Positions 45,924-53,409 of a stretch of 64,000 nt of DNA are shown here, piece by piece. Positions within the stretch are counted from its first letter, which is position 1. Each line of letters opens with the position of its first letter. The translations under genes were made by a program, and so were the position numbers. The stretch covers positions 1 to 64,000 of the forward strand of contig JARXAE010000002.1 in the NCBI GenBank assembly GCA_029866005.1, read 5' to 3'. Below the pieces are notes generated by a model. That model did not search any database, was not told where the DNA came from, and was given only the letters and a program-made list of their open reading frames with translations. The DNA is from Fimbriimonas sp. GTDB taxonomy: Bacteria > Armatimonadota > Fimbriimonadia > Fimbriimonadales > Fimbriimonadaceae.

Positions 45924-46208
45924 ATGTTCCAGGCACTACCGCTCCTCATCCTGATGATCCTTCAGGGGCTGGGTTCGCACAGCGGTGCGAACACCCAAAG
46001 CCTCGAAGTTCAGTTGCGTCTCCAAAACCGCTTCTACGCATCAGTCATCAAGCAAGAGCGCGAGCAACAAGAACTGCAAGCTCCCCAGGAAGAAGCCGCC
46101 AAACCTAAGGTCGCTTTTATCCAACCCGCCAGCTTTCGCGAGTGCACCAAGCTCAAACAGTCCGGTTTCGCAACCTCGCTGCGCTCCCGAGACGGCCCGA
46201 CGAGCTAA
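45924..46208 (+). CDS. Small putative secreted protein upstream of secA (SecM-position ORF)
   Basis: A 94-residue reading frame beginning MFQALPLLILMILQGLGSHSGA, a good signal-peptide or anchor sequence. It continues as a charged, glutamine-rich helix (LRLQNRFYASVIKQEREQQE) and ends FATSLRSRDGPTS. GGAA sits just before the ATG, and an in-frame start at 45864 is also possible. It ends 77 bp before the secA ATG and begins after a terminator, so both are probably on one mRNA. Position, export signal and a Pro-containing C-terminus recall the secA-regulating arrest peptide SecM, but no homology is visible. It may also be a chance frame. Confidence 0.45.
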   Translation: MFQALPLLILMILQGLGSHSGANTQSLEVQLRLQNRFYASVIKQEREQQELQAPQEEAAKPKVAFIQPASFRECTKLKQSGFATSLRSRDGPTS

Positions 46209-46252
46209 CCAAACCCAAGCTCGTCCACACGGTTGAACTCCGGCGCATCCCG

Positions 46253-46280
46253 CCGCCAACCGAAAACCGCCAACCGAAAA
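46253..46280 (+). repeat. Perfect 14-bp tandem duplication in front of secA
   Basis: CCGCCAACCGAAAA occurs at 46253-46266 and again immediately at 46267-46280, ending 5 bp before the secA ATG. The area has no purine-rich Shine-Dalgarno. It may influence secA translation or be neutral. Confidence 0.7.
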
Positions 46281-46285
46281 CCCAA

Positions 46286-49200
46286 ATGATTAAATTTCTC
46301 CGCCAACTCTTCGACACCTCCAAGAAGGATGTCGAGTTCGTCATGCCGATCGTCGAGCAAATTAACGCCCTCGAAAAAGAAATCGAAGCTCTCACCGAAG
46401 AGCAACTAAAAGATCGCTGCCACACCCTCCGCCACCGAGCCATGGGCGGTGAGAAACTTGACGCGCTCACTGTCGAAACTTTTGCCTGTGCTCGTGAAGT
46501 CAGCCGACGAACCCTCGGCATGCGCCACTTTGATGTTCAGCTCATTGGTGGACTCGTTCTTCACCAAGGCCGAATCGCCGAAATGAAGACCGGTGAAGGA
46601 AAAACCCTCGTCGCTGCCGCTCCCCTCGTCCTCAACGCCCTCACCGGAAAAGGCGCCCACCTCGTCACCGTCAACGACTACCTCGCCCGACGCGACGCGG
46701 TCTGGATGGGGCCAATCTATCACTTCTTCGGCCTCAGTGTCGGCATCATCCAGGGCCAAGGCGAAGACTCCGACGAACTCGGCGGTAGCTACAAGTACGA
46801 ACCCGGATGCGACGAGCTCGGCGACCCTCGCTACCTCAACCTGCGCCCATCCACTCGCCGAGAAGCCTACTCCTGCGACATCACCTACGGAACCAACCAC
46901 GAATTCGGATTTGACTATCTCCGCGACAACATGGCGTTCAGCGAAGAAGACCTCAGCATGTCCGAGCTTCACTTCGCCATCGTCGACGAAGTCGACTCCA
47001 TCCTTATCGACGAAGCCCGAACGCCACACATCATCAGCGGCCCGTCGATGGAGGACGTCAGCGTCTACGCCTCGATCAACGAGATCGTGATCCAGCTTGA
47101 ACCCGAGACCCACTGGACCGCCGATAAGAAGAACCACAGCGCCAGCCTTACCGAGGTCGGTATGGACCGCGTCGAAGAGCTGATGGGCATCGACAACATC
47201 GCCAGCGATCCCAAGATCTTCCACTACATCAACGCCAGCGTCAAAGCCCACGGCCTCTTCACGCGAGACATCGACTACGTCGTTCGAAACGGCGAAGTCG
47301 TCATCGTTGACGAGAACACCGGACGAATGATGTTCGGTCGCCGGTTCAGCGACGGCCTACACCAAGCCCTGGAAGCCAAAGAGCGAGTCAAGGTCCAGAA
47401 TGAAAGCCAGACGATCGCGACCATCACCTTCCAAAACCTCTTCCGACTCTACGAAAAGCTCGGCGGAATGACCGGTACGGCCAAGACCGAGGAGGACGAG
47501 TTCCGCAAGATCTACGGCCTCGACGTCGTCACCGTCCCCACCCACCGACCAAGCTCCCGACTCGACCAACCGGACGTCATCTACAAGTCACACGAAGCCA
47601 AGTTCCGGATGATCGCCTGGGAAATCCTGCGTCTCTACACCAAGCACCAACCCGCCCTCGTCGGAACCCGTTCGATCGAAATGTCCGAGCTCGTCTCCAC
47701 TCGACTCCAGCCCGACTTCCTCCAAAAGCTCATTGTCACCCGGCGACTGCAGACCATGGTCGAAGTCAGCAAGGAGATCAAAGGCGACAACGCCAAAGAC
47801 GCCCGCCGATTCTTCGAAACAACTCTCGAAGAGCTCAACATGAGCGAAGTCGCCATGCTCCTCGGCAAGATCAACATCCCAAGCGATCCCACCAACAAGG
47901 AGTGGACCGACTGGTGCCTCAAGGAGTGGGGTGTTGAAGCAACCAACCTCGAATTCCTCAACGAAGCCCTCCAACACGGCATCCCCCACAACGTCCTCAA
48001 CGCGAAGTTCCACGAGCAAGAAGCGCTCATCATCGCCGAAGCCGGTCGAAAGGGCGCCATCACCATCGCCACCAACATGGCTGGTCGTGGTGTCGACATC
48101 CTCCTCGGAGGACGTATCGAAGACGACCTCGTCCGAATGGCGCGAGACCAAGTCAAAACCGCCCAAGACGGCATCGACGAGTACGGCGACACCTACAAAT
48201 CCTACCGCCGAGGCGGCCACGAGCGCGCCGCGCCTCCGTTGCCACTCAGCGACCAAGAGCGAAGAACCCAAGCCGAAGAAGTCCGCGCCCTCGGTGGCCT
48301 CTTCATCCTTGGAACCGAGCGACACGAGTCGCGCCGAATCGATAACCAGCTTCGAGGCCGCGCCGGACGCCAAGGCGACCCCGGTGAGTCCAAGTACTTC
48401 GTCTCGCTCGAAGACCACCTCTGGAAGATCTTCAACCCGAACATGATGGACAACCCCATGCTCAAAGCATGGCCTCCGATGGAAGAAGTCACCGCTGGCT
48501 TCCTCAGCAAGATGATCGCCAAGACCCAAGAGCGAATCGAGAACCACTACTTCGAAGCCCGAAAGAACGTTCTTGAGTACGACGACGTCCTTAACGCTCA
48601 GCGCGAGCACATCTACGGCCTCCGCCGCGAAATCCTGCTCGGAAAGGACATCCGAACCGAGCTCCGCACCTATCTCGATGAAGTCATTGCCGAAATGTGC
48701 GACAACGCATGGATGATCGACGAGACCGACGGCCGAGTCTTCGACCACTCCGTCCTCTTCGAAGACGTCAACGAGATCTTCCCGCTGGTTGACTACGCAA
48801 CCATCGGCGACCTCGAAAAGTTCGAACCGGGTCAGCCCGTCATCGAAGAAGTCCAACGCATCGCCCAAGCCGCCTACGAAGCCAAGATCGCCGAAGCCGG
48901 CGAGGCAATGATCGAAGCCGAGAAGTACGTCATGCTCCGCAGCGTGAACGACCTCTGGATGGAGCACCTCCAGATGATCGAGTACATCCGCGAAGGCATC
49001 GGCCTCCGTGGCTACGGCCAAGTCGACCCGCTCGTAGCCTACAAGCGCGAGACCTACGACACCTTCCAGGGAACCCTAAAGCGCATCCGAGAGCAAGCCT
49101 CCAAGATGATCTTCCACATCCGCATCCAACCCGAAGTCACCTCCGAGATGATGATGGGCCTCGAAGGCGAAGCCGCCGAGATGCTGATGCAGGAGCTCCC

Positions 49201-49339
49201 CGCCACCGGCGCAACTGCCGAGCCAGGCACCCTGCCCTGGCCAGAAGGCATCGACCCCAAAAAGGTCGGCCGAAACGACACCTGCCCATGCGGCAGTGGC
49301 CTCAAGTTCAAAGCCTGCCACTACTCGGTCGTCAAGTAA
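46286..49339 (+). CDS. secA: Preprotein translocase ATPase SecA
   Basis: The motor ATPase drives proteins through SecYEG. From ATG 46286 the protein has 1017 residues, somewhat longer than E. coli SecA. Walker A is MKTGEGKT (100-107); the DEAD-type box is VDEVDS and is followed by ILIDEARTP; the second motor has TNMAGRGVDILLGG and QLRGRAGRQGDPG. The C-terminus keeps the zinc-binding SEC-C motif CPCGSGLKFKACH. An extra acidic segment after NBD1 Walker A (QGQGEDSDELGG, CDELGDPRYLN) and one near LGKINIPSDPTNKEWTDW account for the added length. Codon use is strongly C-ending, as expected for a highly expressed gene. The start lacks a Shine-Dalgarno. Confidence 0.97.
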   Translation: MIKFLRQLFDTSKKDVEFVMPIVEQINALEKEIEALTEEQLKDRCHTLRHRAMGGEKLDALTVETFACAREVSRRTLGMRHFDVQLIGGLVLHQGRIAEMKTGEGKTLVAAAPLVLNALTGKGAHLVTVNDYLARRDAVWMGPIYHFFGLSVGIIQGQGEDSDELGGSYKYEPGCDELGDPRYLNLRPSTRREAYSCDITYGTNHEFGFDYLRDNMAFSEEDLSMSELHFAIVDEVDSILIDEARTPHIISGPSMEDVSVYASINEIVIQLEPETHWTADKKNHSASLTEVGMDRVEELMGIDNIASDPKIFHYINASVKAHGLFTRDIDYVVRNGEVVIVDENTGRMMFGRRFSDGLHQALEAKERVKVQNESQTIATITFQNLFRLYEKLGGMTGTAKTEEDEFRKIYGLDVVTVPTHRPSSRLDQPDVIYKSHEAKFRMIAWEILRLYTKHQPALVGTRSIEMSELVSTRLQPDFLQKLIVTRRLQTMVEVSKEIKGDNAKDARRFFETTLEELNMSEVAMLLGKINIPSDPTNKEWTDWCLKEWGVEATNLEFLNEALQHGIPHNVLNAKFHEQEALIIAEAGRKGAITIATNMAGRGVDILLGGRIEDDLVRMARDQVKTAQDGIDEYGDTYKSYRRGGHERAAPPLPLSDQERRTQAEEVRALGGLFILGTERHESRRIDNQLRGRAGRQGDPGESKYFVSLEDHLWKIFNPNMMDNPMLKAWPPMEEVTAGFLSKMIAKTQERIENHYFEARKNVLEYDDVLNAQREHIYGLRREILLGKDIRTELRTYLDEVIAEMCDNAWMIDETDGRVFDHSVLFEDVNEIFPLVDYATIGDLEKFEPGQPVIEEVQRIAQAAYEAKIAEAGEAMIEAEKYVMLRSVNDLWMEHLQMIEYIREGIGLRGYGQVDPLVAYKRETYDTFQGTLKRIREQASKMIFHIRIQPEVTSEMMMGLEGEAAEMLMQELPATGATAEPGTLPWPEGIDPKKVGRNDTCPCGSGLKFKACHYSVVK

Positions 49340-49345
49340 TCCGAA

Positions 49346-49385
49346 AACCCCCTCTCCATTCATGGAGAGGGGGTTGGGGGTGAGG
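49346..49385 (+). repeat. Palindromic repeat copy A (also probable secA terminator)
   Basis: Perfect 14-bp inverted repeat AACCCCCTCTCCAT (49346-49359) / 49362-49375 with a 2-base centre, followed by GGGGGTGAGG. It lies 6 bp after the secA stop and could end the transcript. It shares its core with copies B, C, D and E in the next 4 kb. Confidence 0.85.
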
Positions 49386-49420
49386 ACGCCTACTCACCAA
49401 CTTGGAGTCCAGAAAAAGCC

Positions 49421-49765
49421 ATGATTGACCAATCAAAAGCCCTGGACTTGCTACCCGGATTTCTAGTCATGGCTCTGGTTTGGTGGTTTCTCAACAACCA
49501 AACAGTCACGTACGGAGTCAGGCTGCTGAACTGGCAGATCACCGATAGTCTTCAGCGTAGTGCCGGAATGGACGGTAATCGAAGGCTAAAGCCAACTGAA
49601 GAAACCGCCGCAATCCAAAGTAGGGTTGCACGCGCGCTCGGGCTCGGCGCGCTCGGCTCCATCTTTTGGTGGGAAGTCGGCCAAGACAGTTGGAAAAGCA
49701 TTCTAGCCGGAGGATGGGCTCTCCTAAGCCTGCTCGTTGGGCTAAAGGTGCGTCGGAGCACGTAG
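49421..49765 (+). CDS. Hypothetical small membrane protein
   Basis: A 114-residue protein with no recognised family. It has an N-terminal membrane segment (LLPGFLVMALVWWFL) and a C-terminal pair (RALGLGALGSIFWWEV and SILAGGWALLSLLVGLKV) around a polar loop. It sits between repeat copies A and B, so it may belong to the repeat-associated accessory patch. Codon use is less biased than in secA. A real gene is likely but not certain. Confidence 0.55.
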   Translation: MIDQSKALDLLPGFLVMALVWWFLNNQTVTYGVRLLNWQITDSLQRSAGMDGNRRLKPTEETAAIQSRVARALGLGALGSIFWWEVGQDSWKSILAGGWALLSLLVGLKVRRST

Positions 49766-49773
49766 CTTCGAAG

Positions 49774-49797
49774 TCCCCCTCTCCACTCATGGAGAGC
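49774..49797 (+). repeat. Palindromic repeat copy B (degenerate)
   Basis: TCCCCCTCTCCACTCATGGAGAG matches the first two thirds of copies A and C; the right arm then diverges (CCCATTCC). It lies 10 bp upstream of copy C in the same orientation, giving a tandem pair. Confidence 0.75.
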
Positions 49798-49806
49798 CCA
49801 TTCCGG

Positions 49807-49847
49807 CTCCCCCTCTCCATTCATGGAGAGGGGGCTGGGGGGTGAGG
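49807..49847 (+). repeat. Palindromic repeat copy C (left flank of the DUF559 gene)
   Basis: Stem CCCCCTCTCCAT (49809-49820) / 49823-49834 with a 2-base centre, then CTGGGGGGTGAGG up to 49847. Orientation is plus, opposite to copy D at 50291-50332; the two bracket the DUF559 gene with their TGAGG ends pointing inward. Confidence 0.85.
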
Positions 49848-49887
49848 ACGGATGCGTACCAGACCGGAAACACGCCTGGAAAAATTC

Positions 49888-50286
49888 TCAATCGCCAAGA
49901 GCTGTCGCCCTCTCTGCACAAATCTTGAGCGCGACCCCCAAGTGATCCACCATCCGGCCCTCACCGTCAATCTCGAAAAACTCCCGATTCGGAATCCGGT
50001 AAACCAAAATCCCGAAACGAGCAAGGTAAGCATCCCGAACCGCATCGCGTTCGGGATCATGTTGCTCCCCATCAAACTCGATCGCAAACTTAGCCTCGGC
50101 GCAGTAGAAATCCAGCCGATAGGGCCTGACCGGATACTCACGTCGGAACTTAAATCCCGTCTTCCGATCCCGAAGAATCTCCCAAGCAATTTGCTCCGCC
50201 ACTGAAGCCTGCTTCCGTGCCTTTCTCGCCCGAAGCGTCTCTTTCCGCGTCGGAACCGGAATGCTCTCAGAATCCGCCAAGCTCAA
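49888..50286 (-). CDS. DUF559 endonuclease-domain protein (Vsr-like)
   Basis: A 132-residue protein of the DUF559 family with a very-short-patch-repair-like PD-(D/E)XK nuclease fold. The conserved core is SVAEQIAWEILRDRK, FRREYPVRPYRLDFYC and FAIEFDGEQHD, supplying the Glu, Asp and Glu/Asp metal ligands, followed by GILVYRIPNREFF. The start is TTG at 50286, with GAGG as ribosome site; that GAGG is the inner end of repeat copy D. Copies C and D stand in inverted orientation at the two ends of the gene. The cellular role of DUF559 proteins is unknown; here the layout suggests a small mobile or repeat-maintaining unit. Confidence 0.88.
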   Translation of the reverse strand: MSLADSESIPVPTRKETLRARKARKQASVAEQIAWEILRDRKTGFKFRREYPVRPYRLDFYCAEAKFAIEFDGEQHDPERDAVRDAYLARFGILVYRIPNREFFEIDGEGRMVDHLGVALKICAERATALGD

Positions 50287-50290
50287 TCTT

Positions 50291-50332
50291 CCTCATCCCC
50301 TAAATCCCCTTCTCCATGAATGGAGAAGGGGA
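50291..50332 (-). repeat. Palindromic repeat copy D (right flank of the DUF559 gene, inverted)
   Basis: Read on the minus strand it is a 13-bp stem with a 2-base centre (50305-50332) followed by ATTTAGGGGATGAGG to 50291, the same design as copy C with several base changes. The terminal GAGG is 4 bp from the TTG start of the DUF559 gene. Confidence 0.85.
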
Positions 50333-50470
50333 CTTACGATTCATCCCAATTTAACAACTTCAATCTCTCGTGTCAAGTCATCCGAGCACGTTACGGTATC
50401 ACGCTGAGATCTCCCTAGAATCAGATCAACAGGTCAATGCCGGGAACTGACGAAACCACTCCAACCAGAG

Positions 50471-50568
50471 AGTAACATCCCTCCACAGATGCTCTCATTC
50501 ATCGCCGCGCTAGCCATGAACCCAACCGTCACCCAGCTCATCGAACAGTACAGAGTCGACCTAGGGAG
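50471..50568 (+). pseudogene. Truncated copy of the 5' end of the DUF885 gene
   Basis: Bases 50471-50568 align without gaps to 51381-51478, with about 80% identity or more. The copy includes the leader AGTAACATCC and the first codons of the peptidase gene (ATG at 50489; IAALAMNPTVTQLIEQY is shared). The frame then runs into unrelated sequence and stops at 50644 after 51 codons. It appears to be a duplicated 5' fragment of the downstream gene, not a working gene. Confidence 0.8.
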
Positions 50569-51346
50569 TGAACCGTCCTGCACCTTCGATCCAACCCGTG
50601 AGCATTTCCACGGTCTTCGATTCCCAAGTAGCCTTGTTAGATAACTGATAGGTTGCCACCTTCGCAACCACCAAGGGGTGCATGTCATAGTGGGTGGGAT
50701 CCGCACTCGCCTCCCGAGATTTCTTGGAATAAGGGCTTTTCCACGCAGACCCGAAACTTAACACGAGTTCTGCCGAAGGATCGACATCAATCGCGGAAAG
50801 ATCCCACCTAAGCCGACTCTGATCAAATCTCGCCACACAACCTCCCCCAGAACCTCCCTTGCCTTTGTACTTCAGAGGCAACTCCTCCATACGAACTGAT
50901 TTGCTGACAACAGCCCATCCCGGCTCCAGCTTCGGCACTTGCTCCTCAACCCAGTACACCTCTCCACTCATCGTCCCGCGTGGCGCATACTTCGGCGGAT
51001 TTGCGGAGCCCGGCTCTATGCCGACGAGAAGCTTGCCGACTAAGCGAATGAATCCTCGCTGCTCCGGGTCTTTTAGTTTTTTCGCTGCGGCTGGCCAGCG
51101 CTTTAAAGTTTCTTCACGCTCAAGCACATCTGCTACCAATGCCGTATTCGTTGCGCCCTTCCGTTTACTGAATGGATCGTCATCAACTCGAGTACGAGCA
51201 GTGCTGCCGTAAAACCCAGGCGAGAGCGGCGTCTGCGAAGGCATCGCCCACTCCTCGTTGACCAGCACCAGACCCTTCTGATCAACGCTGGGTGCGTCGC
51301 AGCCCACCAAAACTATCGTAATAACCAGAAAGACGAGTCCGCGCAC
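50561..51346 (-). CDS. Putative lipoprotein of unknown function
   Basis: With GTG 51346 as start the product has 261 residues and a clean lipoprotein signal: MRGLVFLVITIVLVGC with the lipobox LVGC, so a lipid-anchored envelope protein is expected. The remainder has no recognised domain; it is rich in Lys and Glu and contains GGSGGGCVARFDQSRLRWDLSAIDVDPSAELVLSF. The start is supported by a perfect TATAAT six bases upstream, which would make the mRNA leaderless; longer in-frame starts (51367, 51451) would lie in or above that promoter. The gene lies antisense between two copies of the DUF885 5' end. Confidence 0.7.
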   Translation of the reverse strand: MRGLVFLVITIVLVGCDAPSVDQKGLVLVNEEWAMPSQTPLSPGFYGSTARTRVDDDPFSKRKGATNTALVADVLEREETLKRWPAAAKKLKDPEQRGFIRLVGKLLVGIEPGSANPPKYAPRGTMSGEVYWVEEQVPKLEPGWAVVSKSVRMEELPLKYKGKGGSGGGCVARFDQSRLRWDLSAIDVDPSAELVLSFGSAWKSPYSKKSREASADPTHYDMHPLVVAKVATYQLSNKATWESKTVEMLTGWIEGAGRFTP

Positions 51347-51352
51347 GCCCCC

Positions 51353-51381
51353 ATTATACAAAACCATCCGGTGCAAACCAA
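51353..51381 (-). promoter_or_regulatory. Sigma-70 type promoter for the lipoprotein gene (leaderless start)
   Basis: On the minus strand TTGGTT (51381-51376), a 17-bp spacer and a perfect TATAAT (51358-51353) are followed after six bases by GTG at 51346. Transcription should begin at or next to the start codon. Confidence 0.6.
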
Positions 51382-51398
51382 GTAACATCCACTCATAA

Positions 51399-53051
51399 AT
51401 GCTTCCCTTGATCGCCGCGCTAGCCATGAACCCAACCGTAACCCAGCTCATCGAACAGTACCAAGCCGACCTCGGCAGCCTCGAGCGATTCTACAAAGTC
51501 GAAATCTCCGACGAACGCACCAGCAGGTTCAAAAAGTTCTACGAAGAAGCCGAAGCCAAACTCGAACAACAAGACTTCGACAAACTCAACCAAGGCCAAC
51601 GCGTCGACTACCTCCTCTTCAAAAACCATCTCGACCGCAACCTCGCCAAGCTCGACGCCTTCCAAAAGCAGATCGACGAAACCAAGCCCTTCCTCCCCTT
51701 CGCAACCGACCTCATCAAGCTCGGCCAAGACCAGCGGCGCAGCAACCCCATCCAGCCCCAACTCGCCGCCGCAACCCTCGCGAAAATCGAAACCGATCTC
51801 CCCAAGCTCAAACAAAAACTCGAAGCCAACAAAACCAACGACAAGTTCGCCGCCTTCCGCAGCGCCCGCTTCAACGACCAACTCCTCCGAAACCTCGCCG
51901 AGTGGTACCGGTTCTACAACACCTACGACCCCCAGTTCGGCTGGTGGGTCACCGAGCCCTACAACCGCACCACCAAGGCCCTCCAAGAGTTCAGCACCTT
52001 CCTCAAAGAGCGAATCTGCGGCCTAAAACCTGGCGACAATAGCCCCATCGTCGGCGACCCAATCGGCCGCCAAGCCCTCCTCAACGAGCTCAAATACGAG
52101 ATGATCCCCTACTCCCCCGAGGAGCTCATCGAGATCGCTAACCGGCAGTACGCCTGGTGCGAAACCGAAATGAAAAAGGCCGCCAAAGAGATGGGCTACG
52201 ATGACTGGCACCAGGCCCTCGAAAAGGTCAAACAAGACTACGTCCAACCCGGCGACCAGCCCCAAATGATCCGCGACCTCGCCGAAGAGGCGATCAAATA
52301 CGTCGAAGACAACGACCTCGTCACCGTCCCCCAACTCGCCAAAGAGACCTGGCGAATGACCATGATGCCCCGCGAACAGCAAAAGGTCAGCCCCTTCTTC
52401 CTCGGCGGCGAACAGATCATGGTCAGCTTCCCCACCGCCGAAATGGAGCACCAAGAAAAACTCATGAGCCTGCGCGCCAACAACATCCACTTCGCCCGCG
52501 CAACCGTCCACCACGAGCTCATCCCGGGTCACCACCTCCAGCAGTTCTACGAAAACCGCTTCAACCCCCTGCGCCAGCTCTTCTACACCCCCTTCTGGGC
52601 CGAAGGCAACGCCCTCTACTACGAATTCCTCTTCTGGGAAATGGGCTTCCCAAAAACCCCGCAAAACAAAGTCGGAATGCTCTTCTGGCGCATGCACCGC
52701 TGCGCCCGAATCATCTTCTCCCTCAGCTTCCACCTAAAGAAGATGACCGTCGAAGAGTGCGTCACCATGCTGGTCGAAAAAGTCGGCCACGAACGCGCCT
52801 CTGCCGAAGGCGAAGTCCGCCGCTCATTCGGAGGCGGCTACTCGCCTCTGTACCAAATCAGCTACATGATCGGCGCCCTCCAACTCTGGTCCCTCCGGAA
52901 CGAATTGGTCGATAGCGGAAAGATGAAGCAGAAGGACTTCCACGACCAAGTCTTCCAACAAAACAGCATCCCCATCGAAATGACTCGGGCACTGCTGACG
53001 GATCAGGCGTTGACGAAGGACTTCAAGTCATCGTGGCGGTTCTCGAACTAA
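51399..53051 (+). CDS. DUF885-family metallopeptidase-like protein
   Basis: A 550-residue protein of the DUF885 family, relatives of which look like zinc metallopeptidases. The core motif VHHELIPGHHLQ lies at residues 370-381 (HE...H arrangement), followed by PFWAEGNALYYEFLFWEMG and the late GGGYSPLYQISYMIGALQLWSLR. The N-terminus (MLPLIAALAM) is hydrophobic but too short for a convincing signal peptide; ATG 51426 is an alternative start. Codon use is extremely C-ending, suggesting high expression. Its first 30 codons and leader are duplicated 910 bp upstream. Confidence 0.85.
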   Translation: MLPLIAALAMNPTVTQLIEQYQADLGSLERFYKVEISDERTSRFKKFYEEAEAKLEQQDFDKLNQGQRVDYLLFKNHLDRNLAKLDAFQKQIDETKPFLPFATDLIKLGQDQRRSNPIQPQLAAATLAKIETDLPKLKQKLEANKTNDKFAAFRSARFNDQLLRNLAEWYRFYNTYDPQFGWWVTEPYNRTTKALQEFSTFLKERICGLKPGDNSPIVGDPIGRQALLNELKYEMIPYSPEELIEIANRQYAWCETEMKKAAKEMGYDDWHQALEKVKQDYVQPGDQPQMIRDLAEEAIKYVEDNDLVTVPQLAKETWRMTMMPREQQKVSPFFLGGEQIMVSFPTAEMEHQEKLMSLRANNIHFARATVHHELIPGHHLQQFYENRFNPLRQLFYTPFWAEGNALYYEFLFWEMGFPKTPQNKVGMLFWRMHRCARIIFSLSFHLKKMTVEECVTMLVEKVGHERASAEGEVRRSFGGGYSPLYQISYMIGALQLWSLRNELVDSGKMKQKDFHDQVFQQNSIPIEMTRALLTDQALTKDFKSSWRFSN

Positions 53052-53053
53052 GA

Positions 53054-53081
53054 GTCCCCTCTCCATCCATGGAGAGGAGGG
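53054..53081 (+). repeat. Palindromic repeat copy E (degenerate, after the DUF885 gene)
   Basis: GTCCCCTCTCCATCCATGGAGAGG-type palindrome starting 3 bp after the stop, clearly related to copies A-D but lacking the GGGTGAGG tail. It could serve as a terminator hairpin. Confidence 0.65.
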
Positions 53082-53093
53082 TCCAAGTTGGGA

Positions 53094-53149
53094 CACTGGT
53101 AAGCAGATTCTCGGAATCTCAAATAGGTTCCTGTTCGTGCTTACCAGTG
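53094..53149. repeat. Nested inverted repeats (structured intergenic element)
   Basis: A perfect 12-bp pair, CACTGGTAAGCA (53094-53105) and TGCTTACCAGTG (53138-53149), encloses a second perfect 6-bp pair AGATTC/GAATCT (53105-53110 and 53114-53119). The layout would fold into a branched stem. The right arm runs into the first of three 50-bp repeats. Confidence 0.7.
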
Positions 53150-53380
53150 CCACCCCTGCTACTTCTGCTTACGCAGCCCACAAGAGTGGCGCGCCGTCAA
53201 CGGTGTGCGAAGTTCCAAAGCTGTTCACGGACAAACTAGACTTCATCTCAAACACCTTCTCAACATCCGTCCGTTTGTCCGTGCCACCCTAAACTACTTC
53301 TGCTTACCCCGCCCACGTCAGTGGCCCGCCAGTGCCACCCCGGCTACTTCTGCTTGCCCTGCCCACGCCAGTGGCTCGCC
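53146..53380 (+). repeat. Three imperfect 50-bp repeats
   Basis: Copies at 53146-53195, 53281-53330 and 53331-53380 share AGTGCCACCC, then CTACTTCTGCTT, CCCAC, AGTGGC and CGCC at fixed spacing. Copies 2 and 3 are tandem; copy 1 is 86 bp away. The stretch 53052-53409 has no gene. The period and the divergence between copies do not fit CRISPR. Confidence 0.75.
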
Positions 53381-53409
53381 GTTGTAAGTATTTTGCCTCA
53401 TGCGAGTCT

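Noticed and set aside
47588-49021. 477-codon open frame antisense to secA
   Set aside because: It mirrors the strong C-ending codon bias of secA; its product is a Val/Asp/Gly-rich string without motifs.
51420-52733. Long antisense frames opposite the DUF885 gene
   Set aside because: Low-complexity Glu/Val/Leu-rich products caused by codon bias on the coding strand.
53146-53380. CRISPR-like array
   Set aside because: Only three imperfect 50-bp units, two directly abutting without spacers, and no cas genes.
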